DNA of 64,000 bases from Rhodobacter sp. (GCA_020637595.1 JACKKE010000014.1:1-64000), one strand, 5' to 3'; positions 34,936-44,622 are shown, numbered from the stretch's first letter. The notes: generated from the sequence alone by a model not told the origin. Program-made: numbers and translations.

Positions 34936-36558
34936 ATGGGTTGGTTGCCGGACGAGACGGGCCTGGACAAATGCACGGCAAACTTCGTTCCCCTGACGCC
35001 GCTGTCGCATCTCAAGCGCGCCGCCGACATCTTTGCCACGCGCGAGGCGCTGGTCTATGGCTCCGAGCGCCGGACCTATGCCGAATACGCGCAGCGGGTG
35101 TCGCGGCTGGCCTCGGGGCTGGCGGGTCTGGGGATCAAACCCGGCGACGTGGTGGCGACGCTGTTGCCCAATGTCGCCGCCCATGCCGAGGCGCATTTCG
35201 GCGTGCCCGCCTGCGGGGCGGTGCTGAACGCGATCAACACGCGGCTCGATCTGGATACGGTCGCCTATATCTTTGAACATGGCGGGGCCAAGGTGGCGCT
35301 GGTCGACAGCGCGCTGATCGAGCTGGCGGAACGCGCCTGCTATATCATCGGCGGCGGTCCGAAGCTGATCGAAGTGCCGGACGCACAGGCCGGACTGGCT
35401 GCCAGCGGTCGCCACCGCAGCTATGAGGAGCTGCTGGCCGCCGGCGATCCCGCCTATGACTGGCACATGCCGCAGGACGAATGGGAATCGCTGGCGCTGA
35501 ACTATACCAGCGGCACCACCGGCCGGCCCAAGGGCGTGGTCTATCACCACCGCGGCGCCTATCTGAGCACGCTTGGCCAGCCGATCAGCTGGCGGATGGC
35601 CCTCTATCCGCGCTATCTGACCATCGTGCCGATGTTCCATTGCAACGCCTGGTGCCACATCTGGATGATCCCGGCGCTGGGCGGCACGGTGGTCTGCCTG
35701 CGCGATGTCACCGCGCGGGGGATCTATCAGGCGATCTCGGTCGAGAAAGCCACGCATTTCGGCGGCGCGCCGATCGTGCTGCAGACGGTGGTCAACGCCA
35801 GGGATGACGAGCGCCTGCCCTTCGACCATATCGTCGAGGTGTTCACCGCCGGCGCTCCGCCGCCCGCCGCCGTCCTCGCCGCCTTCGAGCCGCTGGGCTT
35901 CAACGTGACCCAGGTCTATGGCCTGACCGAGACCTATGGCCCGGCCACCGAATGCACCTGGCACGACGGGTTCGATACGCTCGATGCAAACGGGCGCGCC
36001 GCGGTCAAGGCGCGCACCGGCGTGCTGATGCCATTCATGGAGGACATCACCGTCACCGATCCGGCGATGACCCCGATTGCCCGCGACGGTGCGGCGCTGG
36101 GCGAGATCATGCACCGCGGCAATGGTGTGATGAAAGGCTATTACAAGAACCCCGAGGCCACCGCCGAGGCCTTCAAGGGCGGGTATTTCCATTCCGGCGA
36201 CATCGCCTTTCGCCATGACGACGGCTATATCAAGATCGCGGACCGGGCCAAGGACATCATCATCTCGGGCGGCGAGAACGTCAGTTCTGTCGAGGTCGAG
36301 GGCGCGTTGATGCACCACCCGGCGGTGGCACTGGCGGCGGTGGTCGCCAAGCCCGACGAGAAATGGGGCGAGGTGCCCTGCGCCTTTGTCGAGCTGAAAG
36401 AGGGCAGGTCCGCCACCGAGGCCGAACTCATCGCCTTTTGCCGCGAGCGGCTGGCCGGGTTCAAGACGCCCAAGCTGGTGGTGTTCCACGAGCTGCCAAA
36501 GACCTCGACCGGCAAGATCCAGAAATTCGAGCTGCGCACCTTGGCCAAGAGTCTGTGA
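34936..36558 (+). CDS. Acyl-CoA synthetase, AMP-forming (DmdB-like)
   Basis: A 540-residue ANL-family acyl-CoA ligase. The ATP-binding P-loop-like motif is YTSGTTGRPKGVVY, then VYGLTETYGPATECTW, the hinge DRAKDIIISGGENVSS and the catalytic Lys near the C-terminus in KTSTGKIQKF. The size and start resemble medium-chain acyl-CoA ligases, including DmdB, the methylmercaptopropionate-CoA ligase of marine Rhodobacteraceae, so DMSP-derived acids are one possibility among fatty acids. GGGGGAGG precedes the ATG. Confidence 0.92.
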   Translation: MGWLPDETGLDKCTANFVPLTPLSHLKRAADIFATREALVYGSERRTYAEYAQRVSRLASGLAGLGIKPGDVVATLLPNVAAHAEAHFGVPACGAVLNAINTRLDLDTVAYIFEHGGAKVALVDSALIELAERACYIIGGGPKLIEVPDAQAGLAASGRHRSYEELLAAGDPAYDWHMPQDEWESLALNYTSGTTGRPKGVVYHHRGAYLSTLGQPISWRMALYPRYLTIVPMFHCNAWCHIWMIPALGGTVVCLRDVTARGIYQAISVEKATHFGGAPIVLQTVVNARDDERLPFDHIVEVFTAGAPPPAAVLAAFEPLGFNVTQVYGLTETYGPATECTWHDGFDTLDANGRAAVKARTGVLMPFMEDITVTDPAMTPIARDGAALGEIMHRGNGVMKGYYKNPEATAEAFKGGYFHSGDIAFRHDDGYIKIADRAKDIIISGGENVSSVEVEGALMHHPAVALAAVVAKPDEKWGEVPCAFVELKEGRSATEAELIAFCRERLAGFKTPKLVVFHELPKTSTGKIQKFELRTLAKSL

Positions 36559-36641
36559 ACGGCGAATCTCTGGCGCGGCAGGGGCTTTGCGACTAGCATG
36601 GCGCAAACCCGCTGCATCAGAACCGGGTGGATGTTGAGGCA

Positions 36642-37664
36642 ATGACGGCTCTTGAAAAATACGCACGGCTCGAGGGGCCAGGCGTCTGGAAGGCCAATCC
36701 CGACGCCCAGCGCCGCGATGTGGTGGTCTCGCTCGGCGAGGCCAGCCTGATGCTGGCCGATGCGCGCTCGGGCGCGGTTGTCAGCCACTGGTCCCTGCCC
36801 GCCGTGCAGCGCCTGAACCGCGGCAACAAACCGGCGCTGTTCGCCCCCGGCCCCGATACCGAGGGCGAGACGCTGGAACTCGACGACGCGACGCTGATCG
36901 AGGCGCTGGAAACGATCCGCGCGGCGCTGATGCCCAAACCGCCGCTCAGGCGGCTGCGCTGGGCGCTGGTGGGGGTGTCGGCGCTGGCGCTGCTGGCGGC
37001 GGCCATGTGGCTGCCCGGCGTGCTGGTCGCGCGCACGGCCGCCATCGTTCCCCCCGCCATGCGCACCCAGATCGGCCGTGAGGTGCTGGACGGGCTGACC
37101 CTGTCGGCCACGGGCGAACGCATCTGCGCCGAACCGCATGCCCGTCAGGCACTGGCGACGCTGCGCGGGCGGGTGCTGGGCAACGACTGGCGGATCAGCG
37201 TCATCTCCGGGGTGCCGGGGCTGGTGTCGGCGCATCTGCCGGGCAACCTGATCGTGCTGGGCGCGGATCTGGTCGAGCGGCTCGACAGCGCCGAGGCCCT
37301 CACCGGCTGGATCCTGTCCGAAGCCATCGCCGCCGGCACGCGCGATCCGCTGCTCGATGCGCTGGGCTATGCCGGAACCCGGGCGACGCTGGCGCTGCTG
37401 ACCACCGGCACGCTGCCCGACGACGCTTTGATCGGCTATTGGCAGGCCCGCCTGGCGCGGCCCGCGACCTATCCCAATGCCGAGGCCCTGGGCACGCAGC
37501 TCGATGCGCTGGGGGTTTCGCCCACCGCCTACGCGCTGTCGCTGCCCCCGGATGCCGCCGCGCTGGCCGAGGCCCTGGCCGACCGACCCAGCGCCCGGCG
37601 CGACGGGATCCGGCTGCTGACCGACGGCGAATGGCTGACGCTGCAGGCGATCTGCAGCAACTGA
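36642..37664 (+). CDS. Single-pass membrane protein of unknown function
   Basis: 340 residues. A cytoplasmic N-terminal domain of about 105 residues (GVWKANPDAQRRDVVVSLGE), one membrane helix near 108-130 (WALVGVSALALLAAAMWLPG), and a large periplasmic C-terminal domain. The latter contains two Cys, in ERICAEPHAR and the last residues. I see no HEXXH motif, although the SVISGVPGLVSAHLPGNLIV stretch recalls the pre-active-site strand of M48-type peptidases. ATG 36642 is preferred, with GAGG before it, over an upstream GTG. Confidence 0.7.
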   Translation: MTALEKYARLEGPGVWKANPDAQRRDVVVSLGEASLMLADARSGAVVSHWSLPAVQRLNRGNKPALFAPGPDTEGETLELDDATLIEALETIRAALMPKPPLRRLRWALVGVSALALLAAAMWLPGVLVARTAAIVPPAMRTQIGREVLDGLTLSATGERICAEPHARQALATLRGRVLGNDWRISVISGVPGLVSAHLPGNLIVLGADLVERLDSAEALTGWILSEAIAAGTRDPLLDALGYAGTRATLALLTTGTLPDDALIGYWQARLARPATYPNAEALGTQLDALGVSPTAYALSLPPDAAALAEALADRPSARRDGIRLLTDGEWLTLQAICSN

Positions 37665-37724
37665 AAACCCCCGGCACGCAAGGCGCGCGCCAGGGGTCTC
37701 CGAGGGATCCGTCAGGAACGGGGA

Positions 37725-38831
37725 TCAGCGCACGAAGGCGTCGCCGAAACCCATCTGGCGCGCAGTGCCCAGCGCCGAGGCCAGTTCCGCCTGCGAGGCA
37801 AAGGGACCAGCCAGAACGACCTGCAGCTGCTGCCCGCCCTGCGTCACGCGGCCGGTGGCCACCGGCATGCCGCTGGCCTGCAGACGGCGCACCGTGGCGC
37901 GGGCATTGGCATCGACGCCAAAGGTGCCGACCTGCACATACTGGCCATCGGTCATCCGGCCACGATCCGACGCGCGCGGCGCATCGACCGCGCGGGTGGT
38001 GCCCATCGTCGACAGCGTGGCGCGCGGCGCGGCGGAGGCCGTCGGTGCCGTGCGCTGCTGCGAGGCGCCCTGCAGATAGGGCTGCGGCCAGCGCGGCGCA
38101 TAGGGCGGCGGCAGCATGTAGACGTTGTTGTTCGGCGCCGGATAGGGGTTCGCGCCGTCCCACGGCTCCCACCGGCCACCGTTGGGCGACTGCGAGTTCA
38201 GCGCGTCGGCGGGGTGTTCAGCCTGCGGGCCGCAGCGCAGCGGCAGGTCCGGGCGCGCCGGCGAGGGCACCGCATACATCTGGCTGTGGGGGCTGTAGTT
38301 CGTGCAGGGCGACGGACCGGTGCGGTCATAGAAGCTCCAGCGCGTGTCGAGGCTGCCGGCCTGCGCCTGATAGACCCGGGCCTCGGGCGCGGGGGTGCGC
38401 ACGGCGGGACGCTGGCCCGGGGCCTCGGGCGGAACCGAGAACGGAATCCGCGTGGCGCCTGCGTTCAGCACCACCGGGGCCGAACGGGGCGGCGCGACCG
38501 GGGCAGCCGGGCGGGTGGCAGCAACGGTCACCGGCGCCGGGGCGGGCTGCATCGGCGGTTGCGCCTGCGCGGTCTGCATGCCGGCACCACCGCCCAGGCT
38601 GGGCTGGAAGCCGCACATCGGCCGACGATCATCGCCATAGCGCGGAACCCAGGTGGTGGCCCCGTTGAAGCCGGCGCGGACAAACACGCAGCCGTTCGAG
38701 TCGACATATTGCGACTGGTTGTAGCTGGCGGGCGGGATTTCCGCCGGGGCGCGGCCCACCTGAGCCTGCGCCGCCGACATCGACAGGACCGCCATCGCGG
38801 CAGCCGTCGTGATAAACTTGGCAACCATCAT
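37725..38831 (-). CDS. SPOR-domain secreted protein
   Basis: A 368-residue envelope protein: Sec signal peptide (VAKFITTAAAMAVLSMSAAQA), a long Pro/Ala/Gln-rich middle, and a C-terminal SPOR domain from about residue 295 (GQYVQVGTFGVDANARATV, then VVLAGPFASQAEL). SPOR domains bind denuded glycan strands at the division site. The middle also carries two Cys pairs (NGCVF..RPMCGF and SPCTNY..LRCGP) that could form disulfides. It is in opposite orientation to upstream genes and stands 66 bp before upp on the same strand. Confidence 0.88.
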   Translation of the reverse strand: MMVAKFITTAAAMAVLSMSAAQAQVGRAPAEIPPASYNQSQYVDSNGCVFVRAGFNGATTWVPRYGDDRRPMCGFQPSLGGGAGMQTAQAQPPMQPAPAPVTVAATRPAAPVAPPRSAPVVLNAGATRIPFSVPPEAPGQRPAVRTPAPEARVYQAQAGSLDTRWSFYDRTGPSPCTNYSPHSQMYAVPSPARPDLPLRCGPQAEHPADALNSQSPNGGRWEPWDGANPYPAPNNNVYMLPPPYAPRWPQPYLQGASQQRTAPTASAAPRATLSTMGTTRAVDAPRASDRGRMTDGQYVQVGTFGVDANARATVRRLQASGMPVATGRVTQGGQQLQVVLAGPFASQAELASALGTARQMGFGDAFVR

Positions 38832-38897
38832 TATTCCCCCTGGTGGATTCCCAAAGGATGCAACGGCGCGACTCAGGAGTAAAGCCTTAACTTCCGG

Positions 38898-39530
38898 TTA
38901 CTTGGTCCCGAACATCCGATCCCCGGCATCGCCCAGACCGGGAACGATATAGCCATGATCGTTGAGGTGGTCGTCCAGCGCCGCGGTGACGATGCGGACG
39001 TCGGGATGGGCCTCTTTCATGCGGGCGACCCCCTCGGGCGCGGCCAGCAGACAGAGGAAGATGATGTTCTTCGCGCCCTGTTTCTTGACCAGGTCGATCG
39101 CCGCCGCCGAGGAGTTCCCGGTCGCCAGCATCGGGTCGACGACGATCGTCCAGCGTTCGTCCAGTTCGGAGGGCAGCTTGCAGTAATATTGCACCGGCTG
39201 CAGGGTCTCGGGGTCGCGGTAGAGGCCGACGAAGCCCACGCGCGCCGCCGGGATCAGTTCCAGGATCCCGTCCAGCAGACCGTTCCCGGCCCGCAGGATC
39301 GACACCAGCGCCAGCTTGCGCCCCTCAAGCATCGGCGCCTCCATCGGGCACAGCGGCGTGTCGATGATCTTGGTGGTCATCGGCAGGTCGCGCGTGACCT
39401 CATAGGCCAGCAGCATCGAGATTTCGCGCAGCAGCTGGCGGAATTTCGAGGTCGAGGTGGTCTTGTCGCGCATGATGCTCAGCTTGTGCTGCACCAGCGG
39501 GTGGTTGACGACTGTCAGATGCTCGGTCAT
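38898..39530 (-). CDS. upp: Uracil phosphoribosyltransferase
   Basis: Converts uracil and PRPP to UMP. The 210-residue length is normal. The PRPP-binding motif VVDPMLATGNSSAAAIDLV and the C-terminal uracil-binding GLGDAGDRMFGTK are intact. Its ATG overlaps the stop of add by four bases, making it the last gene of the salvage operon. Confidence 0.97.
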   Translation of the reverse strand: MTEHLTVVNHPLVQHKLSIMRDKTTSTSKFRQLLREISMLLAYEVTRDLPMTTKIIDTPLCPMEAPMLEGRKLALVSILRAGNGLLDGILELIPAARVGFVGLYRDPETLQPVQYYCKLPSELDERWTIVVDPMLATGNSSAAAIDLVKKQGAKNIIFLCLLAAPEGVARMKEAHPDVRIVTAALDDHLNDHGYIVPGLGDAGDRMFGTK

Positions 39531-40525
39531 GCGCGGCCCTCGATGATTTTCAGAATTCTGTCGCGCGTGGCCTCGTCGCAGAACGCCGCGCGCATCGCGT
39601 CCGCGTTGATGGCGCGGAAATCGTCCTCTGTCCAGCCGAAGGCGGCAGCCAGCGCGTCGTATTCGCGGCGCAGCGTGGTGTGGAAGAACGGCGGATCGTC
39701 GGTCGACAGGGTGACGATCACCTCGCGGTCCCTGAGCCGGGCAACGGGGTGCTGGGCAAAACCGGGATAGAGGCCGAGGCACACGTTCGAGCCGGGGCAA
39801 ACCTCGAGCACGATGCGGTCCTCGGCCAGCCGGTCGACCAGCGCCAGATCCTCGATCGCGCGGACACCGTGGCCGATGCGCTCGACCTTCAGGTGGTCGA
39901 GCGCGTCGCGCACGCTGTCCGGCCCGCCCCATTCGCCGGCATGCGCCGTCAGCCGCAGCCCGCCTTCGCGCGCGCAGTCGAAGGCCCAGGTGAAATCGCG
40001 CGGGTGGCCGGCCTTTTCATCGCCGGCGATGCCGAAGCCGGTGATGAAACGCCCGGCGGTCTCGACCGCGCAGGTCGCGGTCTGGCGCGACTTTTCAGGG
40101 CCGAAATGGCGGATCGCGGTGATCACGCCGCGCAGGGTGATGCCCAGCGTGCGTTCGGCCTCGTCGGCGGCGCTTTCGATGGCGTGCAGGTATTCGCGCC
40201 AGGCCACCAGATCGCCGCCGCCACAGAAATCGGGCGACAGGAAGGTCTCGGCATAGACCACGCCATCGGCGGCGCGATCTTCCAGCACCGCCAGCGTCAG
40301 GCGGCGGAAGTCCTCGGGCGACTGCAGGGTGGTGCAGGCGGCCTCGTAGACCTGCAGGAAATGCCAGAAATCGCGATAGGCATAGCCGCCGCGCTCGTCA
40401 AAGATCTTGCTGATGTCAATGGATTTTTCCTGCGCCAGCCCGCGAATGAAGGCGGGCGGCGCGGCGCCTTCCAGATGCAGGTGCAGTTCGGCCTTGGGCA
40501 GGGCGGGGTCGATGCGGTCCGTCAT
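39527..40525 (-). CDS. add: Adenosine deaminase
   Basis: Zinc-dependent hydrolase converting adenosine to inosine. 332 residues. Metal and catalytic motifs: ELHLHLEGA at the start, TAHAGEWGG with His and Glu, GHGVRA, and TLSTDDPPFF (usual form SINTDDP). The TIM-barrel length fits adenosine rather than adenine deaminase, but the two are hard to separate by eye. It starts 10 bp after deoB and overlaps upp by four bases. Confidence 0.9.
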   Translation of the reverse strand: MTDRIDPALPKAELHLHLEGAAPPAFIRGLAQEKSIDISKIFDERGGYAYRDFWHFLQVYEAACTTLQSPEDFRRLTLAVLEDRAADGVVYAETFLSPDFCGGGDLVAWREYLHAIESAADEAERTLGITLRGVITAIRHFGPEKSRQTATCAVETAGRFITGFGIAGDEKAGHPRDFTWAFDCAREGGLRLTAHAGEWGGPDSVRDALDHLKVERIGHGVRAIEDLALVDRLAEDRIVLEVCPGSNVCLGLYPGFAQHPVARLRDREVIVTLSTDDPPFFHTTLRREYDALAAAFGWTEDDFRAINADAMRAAFCDEATRDRILKIIEGRA

Positions 40526-40535
40526 GGGCGCTCCG

Positions 40536-41747
40536 TTACAGAAAGGATCGGCCGGGGCCGGTTTCGGCCAACCCCAGATGCGCCGCGACCGAGGCCGCGA
40601 CATCGACAAAGGCGCAAAGCCCGATTTCGCCCGCCCCCGCGCCGTGCACCAGCACCGGCACCCGTTCGCGCGTGTGGTCGGTGCCGCTCCAGGTCGGATC
40701 ATTCCCGTGGTCGGCGGTGAAGAGCGCGATATCGCCGGGTTTCAGCCGCGCCAGGAACGCCGCCGCCTGCCCGTCGAACCATTCCAGCGCCCGGGCATAG
40801 CCCGAGACGTCGCGCGGGTGGCCATACAGACTGTCGAACTCGACGAAATTTGCAAAGGTCAGGCTGCCCTCCTCGGCCTCATCGGCCAGCCGATGCAGAT
40901 GCTCCATCAACCCGGCGTCGCCCTTGCCCTTGTGCAGATGGGTGACGCCGCGATGGCTGAAGATGTCGCCGATCTTGCCGATGGCGTGGACCACGCGCCC
41001 CTCGGCCTGTGCCCAGTCCATCAGCGCGGGTTTCGGCGGCGCGATGGCATAATCGCGGCGATTGCCGGTGCGCTGGAAATGCCCGGGCGTGCCGACAAAC
41101 GGCCGGGCGATGACCCGGCCGACGCGGCGCGCGTGCAGGAAAGGGGCGAGCGCCGCGCACAGGGTCAGCAGACGGTCCAGACCGAACGCCTCTTCATGCG
41201 CGGCGATCTGGAACACGCTGTCGGCCGAGGTGTAGCAGATCGGCCAGCCGGTGCGCAGGTGTTCCGCCCCCAGCCGATCCATGATCGCCAGACCTGAGGC
41301 ATGGCAGTTGCCCAGAATGCCCTCGGTTCCGGCCAGCCGGCAGACCTCGGCCACCAGAGCGTCGTCGAAGGCGGGCACCGTGTCGGGGAAATAGGTCCAG
41401 TCCCAGGGCACCGGCACGCCCGCCAGTTCCCAATGCCCCGAGGGCGTATCCTTGCCGCGCGAGACCTCGGTCGCGGCGCCCCAGCGCCCGGCCAGCGGCA
41501 TCGCGGCGAGCGGCGCGTTCAGATCCGAGGCGACGGCGATCGCCTGACGAAGCCCCAGCCCGGCCAGCACCGGCACCCGCAACGGCCCGCTGCGGCCCGT
41601 CTCGGCCCGGCCCTCGGCGCAGGCCTGGGCGATATGGCCGAGGGTGTTCGCGCCGGTATCCGGGCGGGTGCCGTTGAAGAACCGGTCGGCATCGGGGGCA
41701 CCGCCGCAGCCGACCGAGTCCATGACGATGACAAAGGCGCGGGTCAT
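40536..41747 (-). CDS. deoB: Phosphopentomutase
   Basis: Interconverts (deoxy)ribose 1-phosphate and 5-phosphate. 403 residues, normal. The alkaline-phosphatase-fold metal motifs are VMDSVGCGGAPDA at the N-terminus and LFTADHGNDPTWSGTDHTRE near the C-terminus; GKDTPSGHWE is the segment specific to DeoB. Its ATG overlaps the deoA stop by four bases. Confidence 0.97.
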   Translation of the reverse strand: MTRAFVIVMDSVGCGGAPDADRFFNGTRPDTGANTLGHIAQACAEGRAETGRSGPLRVPVLAGLGLRQAIAVASDLNAPLAAMPLAGRWGAATEVSRGKDTPSGHWELAGVPVPWDWTYFPDTVPAFDDALVAEVCRLAGTEGILGNCHASGLAIMDRLGAEHLRTGWPICYTSADSVFQIAAHEEAFGLDRLLTLCAALAPFLHARRVGRVIARPFVGTPGHFQRTGNRRDYAIAPPKPALMDWAQAEGRVVHAIGKIGDIFSHRGVTHLHKGKGDAGLMEHLHRLADEAEEGSLTFANFVEFDSLYGHPRDVSGYARALEWFDGQAAAFLARLKPGDIALFTADHGNDPTWSGTDHTRERVPVLVHGAGAGEIGLCAFVDVAASVAAHLGLAETGPGRSFL

Positions 41748-43060
41748 GCCACGCGCTCCTGCACCAGCGGCACCGGCGCGGGGGCCTCGCCCAGCACAAA
41801 AGCGGCCTGCAGCGCGGCAATGGCGCGCTCGGCACTGGCGTCGTCGGCGGCATGGACGCGGGCCAGCGGTGCACCGGGGCCAACGGCATCACCCGGCGCG
41901 GCCAGGGCCGAGAAGCCGACGCGCGGGTCCACCGCATCGCCGCCCTTCATCCGCCCACCGCCCAAATGCACCACCGCCGTGCCCACCGCGCGGGTGTCGA
42001 TGCGCACGACGGAGGCGGCGTGGGGCGCGGGCACGTCGCGGATCACCGGCGCGGGGGCCAGATGATCGGCATAGCGGCTGACGAAATCCGCAGGCCCGCC
42101 CTGCGCCGCGACCATCCGGCCGAAACGCTCGGCCGCCGCGCCTGAGTCCAGCGCCGCACGGATGCGCCCGGCCCCCTGCCCCGCGTCGTCGGCCAGCCCG
42201 CACAGCGCCAGCACCTCGCCGCCCAGCGCACAGGTCAGGTCGACCAGCCGGGGGGTGACGGCGCGACCGGTCAGGGTGTCCATCACCTCGGCCACCTCCA
42301 GCCCGTTGCCGGCGGTCAAGGCCAGCGGGCGGTCCATGTCGGTGATCAGCGCCGAGGTCTTGCAGCCCGCGCCATTCGCCGTCGAGACCAGCGCATGGGC
42401 CAGCGCCTGCGCCTGCTGGACCGAGGGCAGGAACGCGCCCGAACCGACCTTGACGTCCAGCACCAGCGCATCGAGCCCTGCCGCCAGTTTCTTGGACAGG
42501 ATCGAGGCGGTGATCAGATCGACCGACTCGACCGTGCCGGTCACGTCGCGGATCGCATAGAGGCGCTTGTCGGCAGGCGCGATGCGACCCGTGGCCGAAA
42601 CGATGGCGCAGCCGACCTCGGCCACCAGCGCGTGGAACCGCGCCTCGGTCACCTCGACCCCATAGCCAGGGATCGATTCCAGCTTGTCCAGCGTGCCGCC
42701 GGTGTGGCCCAGCCCACGGCCCGAGACCATCGGCACATAGGCCCCGCATTCGGCCAGCGCCGGGGCCAAGAGCAGGCTGATCGAATCCCCCACCCCGCCG
42801 GTCGAATGTTTGTCGATCGCCGGCCCCGGCAAGTCCCAGCGCATCACGTCGCCGGAATCGCGCATCGCCCGGGTCAGCGCGACGCGGACCTCCTCGCTCA
42901 CGCCGTTCAGCAGCACCGCCATCGCAAAGGCCCCGGCCTGCGCATCGGTTACCCGGCCATCGGCCAGCCCGGCGGCAAAGGCAGCGACGCCCTCGACCGT
43001 GGCGCGGCGGTCGCGCACCGCCTCGATCACCGCCCGGGCGTCAAAGAGGCCCGTGGGCAT
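41744..43060 (-). CDS. deoA: Thymidine phosphorylase
   Basis: Phosphorolysis of thymidine and deoxyuridine to base plus deoxyribose 1-phosphate. 438 residues. The glycosyltransferase family 3 signature SGRGLGHTGGTLDKLES and KHSTGGVGDSIS phosphate site are intact. Its ATG shares one base with the cdd stop. The deoxyribose phosphate passes to DeoB next in the operon. Confidence 0.96.
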   Translation of the reverse strand: MPTGLFDARAVIEAVRDRRATVEGVAAFAAGLADGRVTDAQAGAFAMAVLLNGVSEEVRVALTRAMRDSGDVMRWDLPGPAIDKHSTGGVGDSISLLLAPALAECGAYVPMVSGRGLGHTGGTLDKLESIPGYGVEVTEARFHALVAEVGCAIVSATGRIAPADKRLYAIRDVTGTVESVDLITASILSKKLAAGLDALVLDVKVGSGAFLPSVQQAQALAHALVSTANGAGCKTSALITDMDRPLALTAGNGLEVAEVMDTLTGRAVTPRLVDLTCALGGEVLALCGLADDAGQGAGRIRAALDSGAAAERFGRMVAAQGGPADFVSRYADHLAPAPVIRDVPAPHAASVVRIDTRAVGTAVVHLGGGRMKGGDAVDPRVGFSALAAPGDAVGPGAPLARVHAADDASAERAIAALQAAFVLGEAPAPVPLVQERVA

Positions 43061-43452
43061 CAGGCGCGCTCCATATGGCTGGCATCAAAAGCGCCGGGCA
43101 GCAGCTGGTCCATCGTCAGGGTCAGGCTCTGACCGTCGGTGGTGGCCATCGTGATCGCCACCGAGCCCTTGGCGAATTCGCGCAGCTTCTGCCGGCAGCC
43201 GCCGCAGGGGGGCACCGGTTCGGGGCTGTCGGCGATCACCAGCACTTCGGCGATCTCGGTGTCACCACCGGCGACCATCGCGGCAATCGCGCCCGCTTCG
43301 GCGCAGGTGCCCTGCGGATAGGCGACGTTTTCGACGTTGCACCCGGCATAGACCGCACCCGAGGTCGCGCGGATCGCCGCGCCGACCTTGAAGCGGGAAT
43401 AGGGGACATAGGCGTTCTCGCGCACGGCGCGGGCGGTTTCGAGCAACGACAT
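43060..43452 (-). CDS. cdd: Cytidine deaminase
   Basis: Zinc enzyme that deaminates cytidine and deoxycytidine. ATG 43452 gives 130 residues, the usual size of the tetrameric form, with GAGGG before it; two earlier in-frame starts exist. Zinc and catalytic motifs: GCNVENVAYPQGTCAEAGAI (Cys and Glu) and PPCGGCRQ (two Cys). It is the first gene of the operon cdd-deoA-deoB-add-upp. Confidence 0.95.
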   Translation of the reverse strand: MSLLETARAVRENAYVPYSRFKVGAAIRATSGAVYAGCNVENVAYPQGTCAEAGAIAAMVAGGDTEIAEVLVIADSPEPVPPCGGCRQKLREFAKGSVAITMATTDGQSLTLTMDQLLPGAFDASHMERA

Positions 43453-43524
43453 CGGCGCACCCTCGGCAAATTTGACCATTCGATCCAGCTTTGCCCAGCC
43501 CGCGACGCGATGCAAGGGGCGGCA

Positions 43525-44622
43525 TCAGGCGGGCGGGGTATCCAGCACCTGCGTTTCGAAGGTGCCGGGCAGCGACACCTCCAGCAGTTCCAGATCCGGC
43601 GTCGCATCGGCATAGCGCGTGGCCATCCCCGGCGGAATGACAAAGGCGTCGCCGCGCTCCAGCCGCCAGGGCTCCTTGTCCTCGCCATGCAGGGTCATGG
43701 CGCCCTTCATCACGAAGGTGAACAGGATGTCTCCGTGGTGCACCGTCCAGGGGGCCTGCCCCACCGGGCGCGCCACCATCACCGAGGCCACGCCCCGGGT
43801 GTTGGCGTTGATCGTGGTATCGCGGGCCTCGAACCCGGGGATGCGGAAGGGTTTGAACGCGCCTTTCGCACCGATGTTGTGGACGAATTTCTGCCCCTGC
43901 CATTCGCGATCCGGGCGATAGTCCGGGGTCGGCAGGGTCATCGCGTGGTCGATCTCGGTGATGTGCTCGGCCGGCACGCCGATCTCGATCACCTCGACCC
44001 CGTCGCCGGATTCGCAGACCCGATGGCGGATTTCGGGCGGCTGAATGAAGCAATCGCCCGCCTCGATCCGCCGCATGCCGCCCTGATCCTCATAAAGGAC
44101 ATCGACCCAGCCGTTGACGCAGAAGATCAGCTGAAACCCGACCTTGTGGTAATGCACCATGTCGGGGACCGGACCGCCATCGGGGATGCGGATATGGCTG
44201 GCGATCATCGCGCCGCCCAGCCGGGTCGGCACCAGGTCGCGGTAATGCATGCCCGCACGACCGATCACCCAGGGCGCCTGATCGGCCAGCCGGCGCACGA
44301 CAAAGGCATGCTCGGCCACCGGCAGGACCAGCGGCGGGTTCAGCTCGTCGATTTCCACGCGCGTGCCGTTCGGCGCGGTCAGCACCCGCTGGCCGTTCGC
44401 GAAATCGTCAGGATTGTCGGTCAGAATGCGGATCGTGCCGGGCCCCTCGGGCGCGCCCTTCTCGATGCGCAGCCGCAGCCCGTGGCCGGACAACACCGCG
44501 ATCTGCGGATCGTCGGCGGGATAGATCATGTCCAGCCGCATCCCCAGCGTCTTGGTGTAAAAGGGCAGATCGTCGCGCAACTCGCTCGTCGGCAGGCGGA
44601 TTTCGGCGCGGGTGTCGGTCAT
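43525..44622 (-). CDS. Fusion of a glyoxalase-like domain with a double cupin
   Basis: 365 residues. The first 90 resemble a glyoxalase/VOC domain (SELRDDLPFYTKTLGMRLDM is typical). Two cupin domains follow: metal ligands in MVHYHKVGFQLIFCVNGWVD, then HHGDILFTFVMKGAMTLHGE. In gentisate 1,2-dioxygenases and related bicupins, two barrels are also present but without this N-terminal domain. The function is unknown; an aromatic ring-cleaving dioxygenase or a carbohydrate isomerase would be possible. It stands alone, between cdd and maeB, on the minus strand. Confidence 0.78.
   Translation of the reverse strand: MTDTRAEIRLPTSELRDDLPFYTKTLGMRLDMIYPADDPQIAVLSGHGLRLRIEKGAPEGPGTIRILTDNPDDFANGQRVLTAPNGTRVEIDELNPPLVLPVAEHAFVVRRLADQAPWVIGRAGMHYRDLVPTRLGGAMIASHIRIPDGGPVPDMVHYHKVGFQLIFCVNGWVDVLYEDQGGMRRIEAGDCFIQPPEIRHRVCESGDGVEVIEIGVPAEHITEIDHAMTLPTPDYRPDREWQGQKFVHNIGAKGAFKPFRIPGFEARDTTINANTRGVASVMVARPVGQAPWTVHHGDILFTFVMKGAMTLHGEDKEPWRLERGDAFVIPPGMATRYADATPDLELLEVSLPGTFETQVLDTPPA

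Noticed and set aside
40849..40856. TTTGCAAA in deoB as a regulatory site
   Set aside because: It lies in the middle of a coding region, within codons for conserved residues, and far from any start.
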